64,000 bases of DNA from Rhizomucor pusillus (taxonomy: Eukaryota; Mucoromycota; Mucoromycetes; Mucorales; Lichtheimiaceae), in NCBI GenBank assembly GCA_900175165.2, contig FWWN02000674.1:65628-129627 (forward strand), read 5' to 3'. The notes below the pieces were generated by a model. It searched no databases. It was not told the origin of the DNA and worked only from the letters and a program-made list of their open reading frames with translations. Position 1 is the stretch's first letter. Each line of letters starts with the position of its first letter. Made by a program: the position numbers and the translations under genes. Positions 34,026 to 45,338 of the stretch are shown piece by piece.

Positions 34026-36421
34026 TTATTTCTTTTGCTGCTGCTTCTTCTTCTTTTTGTTACTATTGTTCTTTTTCTTTGCTACAGCTTTTGAGCTAGT
34101 TTTTGGCACCTTCTTGGGCGCCGCTGCTGCTTCTTTTCGTCCATTTTTCTGCGGGCTATTTTGCACCTTATTATTTTGCATTCTCTTTGATCTGTTTTCA
34201 ATGACCTGTTTGTTTTCTATAGAGAATTCAACAATAAGTCTCTTCTTGCCAAACACTTCAGGGTTGTTGTTGAGGTATCGCAGAGCAGCCAGAGCATGCG
34301 CATGTGTCGTGTACTCCAAAAATCCGTAACCCTTGCTGCGAAGTTTGCCTGATGCATCAACTCGATCCTTGCTTCTAACAATTTTTGCTTGCTTGACTCT
34401 GGGTTTGTACTGCCACCCTTCGGCCTTTTCTTCTTTGCTAAGATCCGTTCGCTGATTTTTCTTGACTTGTTCTTTGAACTTCTCTATGCTTTGGTATCCG
34501 AGCTTTTTGAGTGTGGCGTCGTCAACGTGCGTAGGAAGATTACGGATAGAAAGTCGAGTCTTGGATATAAACAAAATTGGGTCTTGATTTAGCAATCGCT
34601 TGCGCATCGAAAATGACATTTGCCGCTTTGAAAGTTCTCGCGGGCTCATTGTTTCTGCTGCTGGAGTGTTGGGGAACACAACACCTTCGTACATCAGATA
34701 AATATTTCGTTTATCTTCCTTCTTTTTCAGCGCCTGTTTCTCGTCCTTGATCTTTTCTGCATCTTTGCGTTCCACAGCTCTGGTGACATCCAATACTCGG
34801 CCGTCCAAAGTGAACTTGACACCGAGGCCAAGACCAGCATCTGGCGTCAGAATACTGTCATAGTTGAGACCCTTCTTTTTCTTTTCTCTGTTTGACATGA
34901 GTGCCTTGGATGTATTATCCTCATCGTCTTCTTCAGCTTGCATTCTTCTCAATGTATCAGCTTCTTTGATGCATCTGTCTGCATCCTCCTTTTTGCGCAT
35001 ACAAACGAACGCAGTTCCTCGCGATTGGTTCGTCTCGCGATTTCGTGTAATCTTTGCATACAGGACAGGGCCCCATTGTTTGAACCTAGATACTCTGACG
35101 TTAGAATTTCAAATTGCATATTCGTTAATCCGTCTAAACTTACAATTGTTTCAAGTCTTGCTCAGTGGATTCGAAGAGCAAATTTCGTACAAATAAGGTC
35201 GTACCCTCAGATGCCGATGGAAGTTTCTTCTTTGGTTTTTCGTCCTGTTGCTTTGTATTTTCGGTCTCGCCTTCTTCTTCTTCATCTGAACCGCTTTCGT
35301 TTTCTTCATCGGAATCATCTTCATCTTCATCCTCCTCTTCTGTCTCCGAAAATTCAGCATCCATTTCTACGTCTTCGCTGGCAGCTGCAAACTCCTCATC
35401 ACTTCCATCTTGTTCACTTTCGTCGCCGCTGCTTGCCTCCTCAGATTCATCGTTGCTCTCTTCAGAAGAAAGTTTGGCCTCGTCAGCCTCGCTTTCCTCG
35501 TCGCCTTCAACTTCCTTTGCCTCGTCCTCATCAGCATCCGATTCGTCGTCTTCTTCGCTGCTTTCATCTTCTTGCTGTGATTCTTCGTCGTTTGCTTCAG
35601 CCATCTCATCGTCGCTATCTGCGGCTTCTTGCTCATTTTCCTTTGTTTCCTCACTTCGCTCTTCATTCTCTTCAGCTTGATCCTTGATAGCTTCCTGCCG
35701 CTCAAGTTCCTCGAATCGATCCTTTGCCAAGGACCAATCGACGGCAATCAGACGTCCCTCATGCTCAGTAGCGTTCAATGCATCCATAGCCTACATACAG
35801 AAAACTTAGCATATGCATGTACTCCACTGCCGCAGGTTTACAACGTACCGCTTGTGCCTCTGATACTTTATCAAATTGAATGAATGCGAAACCTCGCAGA
35901 GGTCCTCCAGGGTATTTTCGAGGCAATTGAATTTCTTTGATCTCGCCATGTTTTCCAAACAGCTTTTTAAGTTTCTTTTCGGTATATTTCCAGGGCAAGT
36001 TCCGTACAATAACGCGCGCGTGTTTGTTAAACTGCTGTTGGTCAGTTTTCTGCTTCTTGGCTTTTGCTGCCGGGGCGCTTTCTGGTCGTTGACGTTTCTG
36101 AGCGACGGATTTTCGCAGGGCAAGTTCGAGGTGCAAGGTGGTTTGACCCTTAAACTTTACGTCTTTCAATGTCTTGAGCGCCTCACGTGCATCCTCCGCG
36201 ACGGCATAGTGGACGTAACCATAGCCCTTGTTTCTAAAGTTGGGATCCGATTCTTTCAGCTTGCCGTTGGAGGTGTCAGCGACGACAAAGCAATTACGGA
36301 TCGGGCCGACTTCGCTGAAGAACGCTTCGAGATCGCTGCTCCTGGCATCCGTGGGAAGTTTACGGACGAACAATGTCGACACCGATCTGTCGTTGGATTC
36401 CGTCTTATTGCCGTCTGCCAT
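34026..36421 (-). CDS. NOP4: Nucleolar RRM protein Nop4 (RBM28)
   Basis: Three exons. The protein has four RRMs: TLFVRKLPTDARSSDLEAFF (RRM1), ARVIVRNLPWKYTEKKLKKL with FAFIQF (RRM2), TTLFVRNLLFESTEQDLKQL with GTAFVCM (RRM3) and SIRNLPTHVDDATLKKLGYQ with GYGFLEYTTHAHALAALRYL (RRM4). Between RRM2 and RRM3 lies a very acidic block of about 130 residues, mostly Asp, Glu and Ser. The tail is Lys-rich. This order matches Nop4p/RBM28, needed for 27S pre-rRNA processing and 60S assembly. Introns at about 35084-35146 and 35792-35850 keep phase. The stop lies 112 bases from the start of the ThrE-like gene on the same strand. Confidence 0.92.
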
Positions 36422-37283
36422 TCAGATCCAAGCAAAAAAAAGAAGAAAAGTGTTCTTTTGCATTTTCCAAAATTCGGGTGGCTTCATCCCGACCAGAGTC
36501 TGCGCGGGCTTCTACTGCAAGCTATCTAATCGTGGCGTGCCTGTAGCACTGACGATGTATAGATAAGAAAACTTGTGTCTACTCTGCTATGTAGCTTATC
36601 CATTGACCTTTTCTATTGATTTGCTTAATCTTCCCTCAAGAATCCAATGCAATCAAGATGAGCCTCAACAAGCGCAGTCGAGCAAATGTATGGATTTAGT
36701 TGTCAGGAATAATCAGTACTATTATTTTACTTTGTACGTTTACATTATGTTAATTTTAAAGAATTATTCGGATAATTCTGAGTGACATCCCTCGGATAAC
36801 TTGTTCCTGCCATTACTACTCTGGCGCTGATGTTGTCTCCGCCTGATAGCTAGATAATTCATGACGGCGGCTACAATTGCTCGGAGGTCCGAGTAATGCT
36901 GATCTCGACGTCTTCTTTCCGCCGACTTTGCTCGTTCTTTCTCTACAAGTTCTGGTAACTCGGAGAGAAAGTGTTGAAAGGAGACAGACTTGCTCGGAGG
37001 TCGGACGCCAATGCTGTCGGACTAGAAGGAGGGGTGGAATTCATTAGAGTTTTGACAAGTCGTTCATGCATTTTCTGCATTGTTGAAGCCCAACCTGCTG
37101 CTGTGAAAGCTTTTCTCTATGTGAGTATGAAATCCGCATTGTATTACGGTTGCCGTAATCTAAAGAAAGAGAAGTCGAATGTATTTATCGCCCACTAACT
37201 CTTTCGTTTTTAAAAGTTTCCGAGGTTTGTTTGGTGACGTGAATTATTCCCTTTCCCGGCTTCAACGGAAGGACCCCGAGACA
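36422..37283. other. Divergent intergenic region, Nop4 / Sec7 gene
   Basis: 862 bases between two divergent genes. It should hold both promoters. Open frames in it have no coding features; a frame upstream of 37284 is continuous with the Sec7 gene but has no homology-like character. No tRNA, repeat or known motif is seen. Confidence 0.5.
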
Positions 37284-40200
37284 ATGAACGCCAATTCCTC
37301 GTCCTCATCATCTGCCCATCCTCCTCAACGACCATGCCCGTTTGCATTACCTCGAACATCTTCGCGAAGGCACAAACCTGTGTCATCTCGAAGAGGCGAC
37401 GATGAAGCACTTGTTTCGGATAACAAGAACGTGCAAGCAGCTTTCGATCAACTCAATCAGCGATCCAGTGCTCGCTCGCCGACTCTTACAGCAGAGGGAT
37501 CACCGTCTCCAGGGACAGAGAACAGGATCGCCGCCGCCGCCGGCGATGGCACAGCTTCGAGTCAACCTCCTCCAGCCCACATGTCATTTACTCAGAGGAG
37601 ACTCGAACGCGGTGGAGCAGTACCGTCGCAAATAATGTCTTTGGAGTGGGATAACAACAACAACAATCGCTATCGAGGCTCGTTCGATCAAGGGTTATCG
37701 TCGTCGGCAGGATCAAACGAGTACGATTCTAGCGTCTACTATGGATTATCGCCGTTTGTCACTTCGTCATTTGTCGATACACCCCTGTGGGAACGTTCTC
37801 CAAACGGCACTAGTTCGTCACGATATCGATCTCTGCGACAGCGATATGAGCGGGAAAAGCAGGACGATTTGGACGAAGAAGATGAAGAAGAAGAAGGAAA
37901 CGCCTCCTCGCCCGATCAATCGAAACTTACACCGCACCAACGTACCCTTCTTACATCACGAGGAAGACGGATGTACGAAGATAGCGATATTGACATGTCT
38001 GACGATGATATCGATAATCCAGCACGGAGAGAAGCTATTCAGAATGCACCTTTTCTTTTGCGACCCCCAGGTGCATCGCGATATGGGTCCAAGGTACGCT
38101 CACCTTCGCCTCTGGCATCTTCGGGAGATACCTCGGAATCTGTGCACCGTAGTACGCGGCCGCCGCTCGACACGAGACACTCGGCTGACGATCTAAGGAT
38201 AACCCAATCGAATGCATCTTCACGAGATTGGTCAGGGAACATTAATTCGATTGATGCTCAGGTACGTACTACCTTCAAATTTTTCTTTCGTCATTCACCT
38301 CTTGTCGCATTCAATGTACGAGACTAAATGCCCTTTATCTTGAATATAGATGAGTAGCATAAGTCTGCATCCGACGACGCAGGGTGCCGCCGCGGAAGAG
38401 GATAAGGAGCCATCGCGAGACGCTGCATATAAAAAGGACTACGCTTTTCCGGACACAGAACCATCTTTCAACGCGAGCAACGAGAAGGAACTGCGGCCGT
38501 TTGATAAAATAAAACTAATGCTACAAAGTAAACGAACATCCGACAACGCACAAGATTCCACTGATGCGCTCTGGCGTCTTGGCTCGCGCAGCCTTGCAAC
38601 CCCGTTTACGTCTGATACCACCACCAAAGAATCAAAACCTCAGCAGCAGCGCGAGGCAAAGCTGCAGTATGCACCGCCGCGAAAGTACATTTTGCAATCA
38701 CCCGTATTCCAAGTTGTCAACGCCAATACCATCAAAGACTGCTATCTATTTCTGTTTAGCGACTTGCTGCTGATTTGTATACCCATCATGGATGAAAATA
38801 TTATCAGTGACAGTGGAAGCACGGGAAACAAGAACAGCGGCTCAGCCGGCGGCAAAGGCAGGAGTTCATCCGGATCAGGCAGCGGGCGATTCCGACCCAC
38901 AGAGAATAGTTTGTTTCAGGTCAAGAATATCGTGGAACTTAGCAAAGTCACTCTGTACTTGTCTCGGGAGGACCAAGCAGCGCAGCAACACAGGCCATCC
39001 GTGATCGTTGGCCCTGATGGTCGTTTATCCATGCCGCCACCTCGCAAGATGCACCCCGTGCTAGCTACAGCGCTTCGAAAATTTGAACGGAAACCAGAAG
39101 ACGGTATAGCTTACCTGATCGAAAAGCAAGTATTGGCTGACGAGCCGCTGAATATTGCCAACTTTCTTTTCAAAACGCCGGACTTGAACCGCAGACAACT
39201 GGGTTATTTTTTGGCCGATCCAGAAAATCGAGATATCTACGATGCATTCCTGGATTGTTTCCGCCTCGTGGCACTGCGATTGGACGAGGCGCTTCGGATA
39301 CTGCTCATGACACTTCGACTTCCAAGCAACTGGGAGTCTCTTGAATATGTCATTGAACGGTTTTCAAAAAAATGGCATGATGCGAACCAGAACGTTGTCA
39401 AATTCCACGAAGATATGGTTGTTAAAGTGGTCGTTGCTATGCTGTTTCTGAACGCTGAACTATGGAATGATGCCAGCAGCGAGCGAGACGTGTTCTGGTT
39501 CGCGCGTGAGAACAAGGAGCGTCGGGATCGGCAGAGACTGACAAGAAGGGCCAGCATGATTGATCGAAAAAGCGAGCATGGCAGCATTGCAGTAGAGCCT
39601 TTGCATTATATTTATTCGCTGCGGGAGAAGGGCACAACCACACCTTCCTGGGAGGAGTTTCTGAAGCGATGGAAGCATTACGATCAGTACGGACTGGTCC
39701 CTGTTGATTTTCTTGAAAACATGTATCACTCGATTGCCCAAGAGGCTTTGGAGACTGGATGGGATAATCCAACAGGCAGAGGCGGCTCTCCGACGCCAGA
39801 GGACGACCACGACGACGAGCAAGACGCCGACCAGCAACAACCACAACATCAGGACATCATTATCACAGTAACACCGCATCGATTCCCTTCACGGCTAACT
39901 AAAAATGTTCCGTCTGCGCCCATCACTATATCTATACCTGCTCCTGATCCCGGTCTACAGATTAAGCTCCGTGGTCAAGACCTTGTCTGCAAACCCAACG
40001 TCCTTGACTTTTCAGAGTCATGTATGCAGACTTTTACTATAACTGGCCATACGCTCGGACGTACGAGTTTGACGTTTATCAAGTCTGGAGCACATGCTGG
40101 CCGCTATGTCAGTCCGACTTTACCTCGTACCAAGAGCATTGTCGTGGAGCGTCAGTTCATGCGGTATACTTTCCAGATCGGGTTCTCTCACGCCGACATG

Positions 40201-40869
40201 CGGGCTGTTGTAAAGAGCCCAACGACTTTGACGTCCCCGCAAACTCCTGCTGCTGCTGCAGCAATAGGCGCAGAGTTAATTCAAGAATCTGGGTCTGATC
40301 AACCCGTGCAGACTGTGCAACCACCACCGGCGGTGGTGAAACGCAAATATACGTTCAGCGTGGAAAACGAGCAAGAAAAGCGGGAATGGATTACTTGTCT
40401 GAGATCCTTGTGCGGGCATGTGTATTGGAGTGAGACGGGCAAGATGACGACGAGGCCAGAGAAAATTTTGTCAAACGAGGAACGAGTGGCACTCCAAGTA
40501 TTAAAAGAGGAGCTGCTGGCGGATGAATTCAAAAAAGGTACAGCTACAATTGCTGCCCGGACGTCCTCGAACGCGGTGCAAGCGGGGCGGTCCAGCATGA
40601 TCAGCGTGGATACCGCCACCGTTAAGCGAGACAACAATGATCCGCTCTGGGTACTCCGGAGTCCTGATAAGGAGAATGTGACGTTTTTGGATACCAAAGA
40701 GAACGACAAGGATACTGCAAAGAACCGTACATCGTACATTGCACCGTCGTCGGCAACTACCAACGTTGTAACCAAACGTGGGCACGAGATTGTAAAGTTG
40801 GTCGTGCAAAACTCGATGGTGCCACTCATGCTCGGTTTTCTTACAAAGCAGATCGACCGGTCAAAGTGA
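37284..40869 (+). CDS. Sec7- and PH-domain protein (Syt1-like, divergent ArfGEF)
   Basis: Two exons: 37284-38261 and 38350-40869, joined by an 88-base intron in phase. About 1165 residues. The first 330 are disordered Ser/Arg/Asp-rich. A PH-like segment appears as RKYILQSPVFQVVNANTIKD with LFLFSDLLLICIP. The Sec7 domain runs over about residues 565-725 (KFERKPEDGIAYLIEKQVL, IANFLFKTPDLNRRQLGYFL, DAFLDCFRLVALRLDEALRI). The catalytic motif, normally L-P-G-E-x-Q, reads TLRLPSNWESLEYVIERFSK, so the glutamate finger aligns with Asn. The second motif, normally LNTDLHN, reads LFLNAELWND. A second PH-like region precedes the C-terminus (RKYTFSVENEQEKREWITCL). Its domain order fits fungal Syt1-type Arf exchange factors. 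Activity is uncertain because of the altered motif. Confidence 0.8.
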
Positions 40870-41358
40870 ACTACGCTACGGTTGTGGACAATGCGGCATG
40901 GATTACATTGATACATCTTCCAGTGTGACAAACAAGTAAACAACCCTGTACATGCATTGTGTGCGTTGCTGAATTGGCTTTTCCGCACACAATAAACTTC
41001 CTTTTTCTGCATTTCTTATGCTGCCATTCAAATCACTATGGCATAACTGACCAGCGCACAACCTGGAAGAACCGGAAGGTCTGTGCTTTGTTCCACGCGG
41101 CGCAGGGGATGTAAAACCATCGCGAATGGAGGTTTATAAGGGCCAAGCGAGGAAGACCCAAATAACGGCCTTGCCAATTTTTTACCCTTTGGTTTTCTTA
41201 ATTGTGCCTAAAATGCTGGGATCAATTATGTCACTTGAGCTTGAGCAGCAAAGGTCAAGTCGTTAGCGTTTAAATCGATTCTGCCCACTTCTAAACTGTT
41301 TGAAAGAGAAAAGGAAAAATGCAAGCATAAAGCTTATATTGCTTTGTTGCATGTAAGC
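40870..41358. other. 3' flank of the Sec7 gene
   Basis: About 490 bases with AT-rich 3' UTR-like sequence next to 40870 and nothing recognisable beyond. It is the edge of the accessory stretch. Confidence 0.4.
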
Positions 41359-42260
41359 CTACGAGGGAGCTGGCGCTTCACGAGGCACTTGGACTTCTTG
41401 GACCGTCACTGGCGGCTGCTGGCGTCGGGATCGCGTCCTCTGCTACCGCTTTTCTCTTCTACGAGACCAGAAAGGTGCTGGAAGAAACATTGGGCCTGTT
41501 TCCAAAATTTAGATCAGTCGTCTTCAACAACAGAATCCATCTACTCACGACAAAGGAGCGCCACGTCGGACGAAGTACCCTTCTTCCAACCACGACATTG
41601 TCTGGGTCGATAATGTCCTCATCGTCGGACATATGCTTCGTGTTAAGAAGCTTCTCTGCACCTTCACGAGTGCAGTGCCTGCAATCTCCTTCCTTGCACT
41701 CTTGCCAAACTTCATATCGCTCCTTCTTTTTCTATTCTTTTATTACAAAGTGTTGTCTAATTCATAATGCATATACTTACCGTATTTCTGCGCTTATAGT
41801 GCCCCTTTTCCGCCCAATATCAGTGTAGTCGTTTCTGTGGTAGCGAAACTGGGTTAAGTGCTGATAATCCAACACTTCTTGGTTTTCCTCTCTGGGAAGC
41901 CGAAGCATAGGCGCAAAATAGTCCGGGTCGCAAAACAGCTTTTTCGGTTAGCTCGCCAGCACAGTAGACGGGTCAACGTCAAGATATGCTTAAATATTGT
42001 ACCTCTTATATTTCGAGGGCATTCTTGGCTTCGGTATATCTGAAATCAACCTTCGACACTTTCTGCACGGGATTGAGCACTATTGTGCATCCATCGTCTA
42101 CGTCTCCTCCTTCGCGACAAAGATTGCTGTAGTAGCCATCGTGGTACTCTACTAAGCAATCATAATGCTCCTTGCTCAGCTTACAGTGATAATTTCGATA
42201 ATCTTGAAATACTTGGATTCCACGAATATCTTTTCGGCGAAGATTATCCGGATATTACCG
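41359..42260 (-). pseudogene. Broken gene, Mucoromycota-type accessory family
   Basis: Several minus-strand fragments read like one protein. From high to low coordinates they are: IQVFQDYRNYHCKLSKEHYD with LVEYHDGYYSN and TIVLNPVQKVSKVDFRY (about 42020-42240); LFCDPDYFAPMLRLPREENQ with LTQFRYHRNDYTDIGRKRG (about 41780-41945); and KERYEVWQECKEGDCRHCTR, HMSDDEDIIDPDNVV and RRVLRPTWRS (about 41560-41735). The final piece, LSGLVEEKSGSRGR, shifts frame into QQPPVTVQEVQVPREAPAPS. In-frame TAA codons and phase mismatches separate the fragments, so no intact reading frame can be made. The HMSDDED plus WRS pattern resembles multi-copy hypothetical proteins I associate with Mucorales genomes, possibly transposon-linked; that is from memory, not a search. 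Confidence 0.5.
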
Positions 42261-42490
42261 AAGCAGATGGTATCGTTAAGAATGAGGGCCCTCTCCTAGA
42301 AAAACTTTTCAGGCGCGGCAAACTTTGCTGCAATGGTAATATTTTCATTTAAGACCTACTTGACTGAAAATTGAGGAATTGCACACAGTAGAGAAAATGT
42401 GTGGGTGCCTTTCAGGAGCAAACAGTGTCCCTCGGTTTTAAAGTGGACCTGCTGCTAGTCGCCGGGGGTGTCAAAAATGGAAAGAGGGCC

Positions 42491-43000
42491 TTTTCAAATG
42501 AACTTTATGCGTGCCAGATTTGGATAAACGTATGGCCAACCAGCACCCGGAAATTTTGGGTCACTTTTGGGAATCACTCGTGAAATCGACGTGTCAAAAA
42601 TGTGTGCTCTGTCTGAAACCAGCACATTAGGCGGATGGCCGTGTGCGAACCATGCGGAAATAGCTTAGTATCCATGCTTCTACTGTGCCGAAGTTACTAA
42701 GTGAAATCAGCCTTCTGGGGATTGGTGGCCCGTGCCGGCCATATGTAGCTCTGGACTCAGGCTTTTAAATGAACCTATCCGTGCGATACTTGAATACGTC
42801 TATAGTAAACCAGGGCCCTGGACGCGCAAGGACCAAAGATCGGTACTGGCCAGATAGTGGTCACCAAAATCAACGTTCCATCCAGAAGCACTATCATCAA
42901 TGATTAGCGATGTTCGAAACATGCAGAAGTGACTTAAGGATCATGTCTCTGCGGTGCCAAAAATGCATAGAAAATGTGGTCAAAGCTACTAAAGTGAACC
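42491..43000. repeat. Diverged tandem repeat, two copies
   Basis: Copy A (about 42491-42710) and copy B (about 42762-43000) align in order along their length. They share TTCAAATGAAC versus TTTAAATGAAC at the left end, GTGTCAAAAATG versus GTGCCAAAAATG, GAACCATGCGGAAAT versus GAAACATGCAGAAGT in the middle, and TTACTAAGTGAA versus CTACTAAAGTGAA at the right end. Identity is roughly two-thirds by eye, with small insertions. No reading frame is kept, so the unit looks non-coding or long decayed. Confidence 0.45.
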
Positions 43001-43195
43001 GAAAGATATTTACTATAGTGCTTACTGAAGGTTTATTATTCTGCATAAATTTGAAAATAGGATTAACATAGGGCATAGTCGGATGAAATATACAAAAGGA
43101 TGTTAGAAAAGAATATAAAAGGAGAATAAATGGAATAGGAAAAGAAACGTAATGGCGAAAGGAATGGAGTAAAATCTAGGGAATCGAATGGATGT

Positions 43196-43578
43196 CTAGA
43201 CGGCATTGATAACCAAAGCGCCTGAGATGCCATGACGGCTACGACTTGGGAAGATTTTACCCTTTTCGCAGGGAAAAAACCAAGTCACGTTGCGATCTAT
43301 ATATTCCAGCAGCTTCTTTCGGGCTTGATCTGCTATCCTTCCTTGGCCTGACTGATGCAACTTGTGCATAAAAATGACAAATGCAACCCTGGAATTCAGA
43401 TCAGACCAAGGCGAATCTGACCCAACTGCGGATACCGACGGCAAAGCTTGGTAGATGCCAAAGGTCCACTGACCAACGAAGTGTGCCATTCGTTTTCTGC
43501 TCTGTCTAGCGACGAACCGACCATTCTAAGTGCAAATAAGTCAGTCATACTATCACATTTCCAGCAGAGAAGATTACT
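43196..43578 (-). pseudogene. Coding-like fragment of unknown family
   Basis: A minus-strand frame ending at 43196 reads RFVARQSRKRMAHFVGQWTF, then LHQSGQGRIADQARKKLLEY and DRNVTWFFPCEKGKIFPSRS. It begins after a TTTGCACTTAG acceptor and could be joined across a 67-base intron (GTAAGT donor near 43577) to a further upstream open frame (about 43578-43790, SAVVDPLNVVPFANLYARRT). That upstream frame overlaps a more convincing plus-strand frame, so the strand is unclear. I recognise no domain. Confidence 0.35.
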
Positions 43579-44426
43579 TACAAGGAATATTTCCGATGGC
43601 CGGCCTTCAAAGGCACCGAAATCGAGAACGGGCAGCTGTTCCCGAAATCAAGCAGGCATATTCCGCAGGCTATGCTTATTGAGGAGGTATCCCAGAAGGT
43701 CCTCCGCGCGTACAAGTTCGCAAAAGGCACCACATTCAACGGATCAACAACGGCCGATGCCAAGGCCGAGTACCCTCTGAGAATACTCTCAGTAGTCCTC
43801 GCGGAAGGTAGGCCCTACCGTAGCAGTTCGTCGCGAATAACGGGCGGCAGTGGTCCATCTTGAGATGTACGGTTCTGAAGCCCTACATTTTCCACGACCA
43901 AAACGTGTGGAATCCTGCGGCTTGGGAGTACCTGGATATCCGTCCAAGTCGCTGGGTAAAAAAAACCACCGCAGAGCACCAAAGCTGATGATGGTCAACT
44001 CCAGAGCATAAGACAACGAGCCAGACGCAAAGTCAACGGATAAACAACCAGGAACAAGAAGAAGGTCCGAGACGCAGCGAGGCAAGCCGTATCGGTGCAC
44101 CGCTCAGTAACACCGATACGGATAGAATGAAGCTGATTGTTGAAAGTAAACCTATCCTTGATGATTGTTTGGCAAATACAAACGTAGTAATTCCGGCCAT
44201 CCAACCTTGTGGTAAGGTTTGCAGTATCCTTTGCGGAACTAGGCATTCGCTCTTGATTAGATCACACGATAAAGCTCCTGTCGTTGCGACTCGCAGCAGA
44301 TGGACTGTATGTTTCTGCCTCAGAAGGCATTGCAAAGTCTCCTTTCGACCAGCACTTCTGGAGCGTTGTATAAATTCAAATAAAGGACTATACATCAAGG
44401 CGACACATGGGTATTCCCGACAATAA
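43579..44426 (+). pseudogene. Broken plus-strand gene, accessory family
   Basis: Plus-strand pieces read well as protein: EYFRWPAFKGTEIENGQLFP, SSRHIPQAMLIEEVSQKVLR and YPLRILSVVLAEG (43580-43807); then, in another frame, RQWSILRCTVLKPYIFHDQN and VWNPAAWEYLDIRPSRW (43845-43955). A 57-base GT-AG intron can follow, joining in phase to a Gln-rich linker and MKLIVESKPILDDCLANTNV, QPCGKVCSILCGTRHSLLI and RSRWTVCFCLRRHCKVSF, ending at 44424-44426. No acceptor joins the first two pieces in phase, so I read a frameshift or small indel near 43810-43840. Cys spacing in the last piece suggests a metal-binding or DNA-binding module. Family is not recognised with certainty. Confidence 0.42.
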
Positions 44427-45338
44427 ATGCCAACGGAAAATGTTGCAAGCTACAGGCAGACCAACAGTTATTACTGCCGACGTGCTTGGATGCCACAACC
44501 AGAAGACAAAAGAACCAGGATCCCTGACATTCCATATTTTTTATATATTGATGTCTTTTCCAGTTCCCCTTTCTTTGATTTCTTTTTATCAGATTTTATA
44601 TCGACCCATGTCATGTTTTCGAACTACAATCTTGCTTAAGGTCAGACTGTTCATAATATGCTATCGACTTTCCGTATCGCCCCATGCTCAAACTACAGAC
44701 CACTATGAATGGAATGTGAAACATTGCATTATCCTTCAAGTGGTTGTGTTCTCATCCTTTCCTTTGCTTTTTAAATTTTTACTCGCTCAAAATCAGATCT
44801 AGCATGAAGATCGAAAGGCCACCAGTTCTTCCTTATTATCATATCGCTTGGCATGAGCTGGAAGTACCTGCCCACTATAAAATGGCATGGCAATGTCTGC
44901 ATATCAAAAAACTGATCAAGCATGTTGATCTACACCAAATCTTCATAGAATTCCTTTTGACGAATGCCATTGTATCACAGAAGAATGAGTTTCCAAACCA
45001 ATACATATCAACTCCTGTCTTCTCTATCTCCTTTCGGTTTAGAGACCATGTACACAAACATCATTTCATGTAAATTAGCACAGCCTGAATCAATACTTGC
45101 AAGCATAGGACATAGATATCAGGGGCGCCTGTAATACATAATACCCGAAAAGATTGTATACATCTACAGAAGGTAGTTTGTTGTTTCCTGTCAACGCAAT
45201 CGAAAAGCACCTGTCAGTGAACTAGAGTCTTCCCGAAAACGGATCAAAGAGAAAAGCACGCACATCAAAGAAATATAAATAATCCCTTGCAGCGAGCAGC
45301 CAAATGGATGGCGCAGCCCTCTCTCTTTCTGCCAATAA
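44427..45338. other. Accessory-region remainder
   Basis: About 910 bases without a supportable gene. One open stretch (44804-45072, starting MKIERPPVLPYYHIAWHELE) has protein-like composition but no flanking splice or family evidence. The segment next to 45338 is the presumed promoter of the XPF gene. Confidence 0.35.

Noticed and set aside
35165..35680. Long Ser-rich plus-strand open frame
   Set aside because: It is the antisense of the acidic Asp/Glu/Ser block of Nop4; the GAA/GAT-rich codons give an open TTC/TCN frame on the other strand.
41344..41613. Plus-strand frames at 41.34-41.8 kb with a hydrophobic tail
   Set aside because: They overlap the antisense of better-formed minus-strand fragments and have no splice or family support.
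43578..43790. Minus-strand frame SAVVDPLNVVPFANLYARRT as a coding exon
   Set aside because: The plus-strand frame of the same bases reads more like protein (IPQAMLIEEVSQKVLRAYKF). I left the strand open but did not call this frame.
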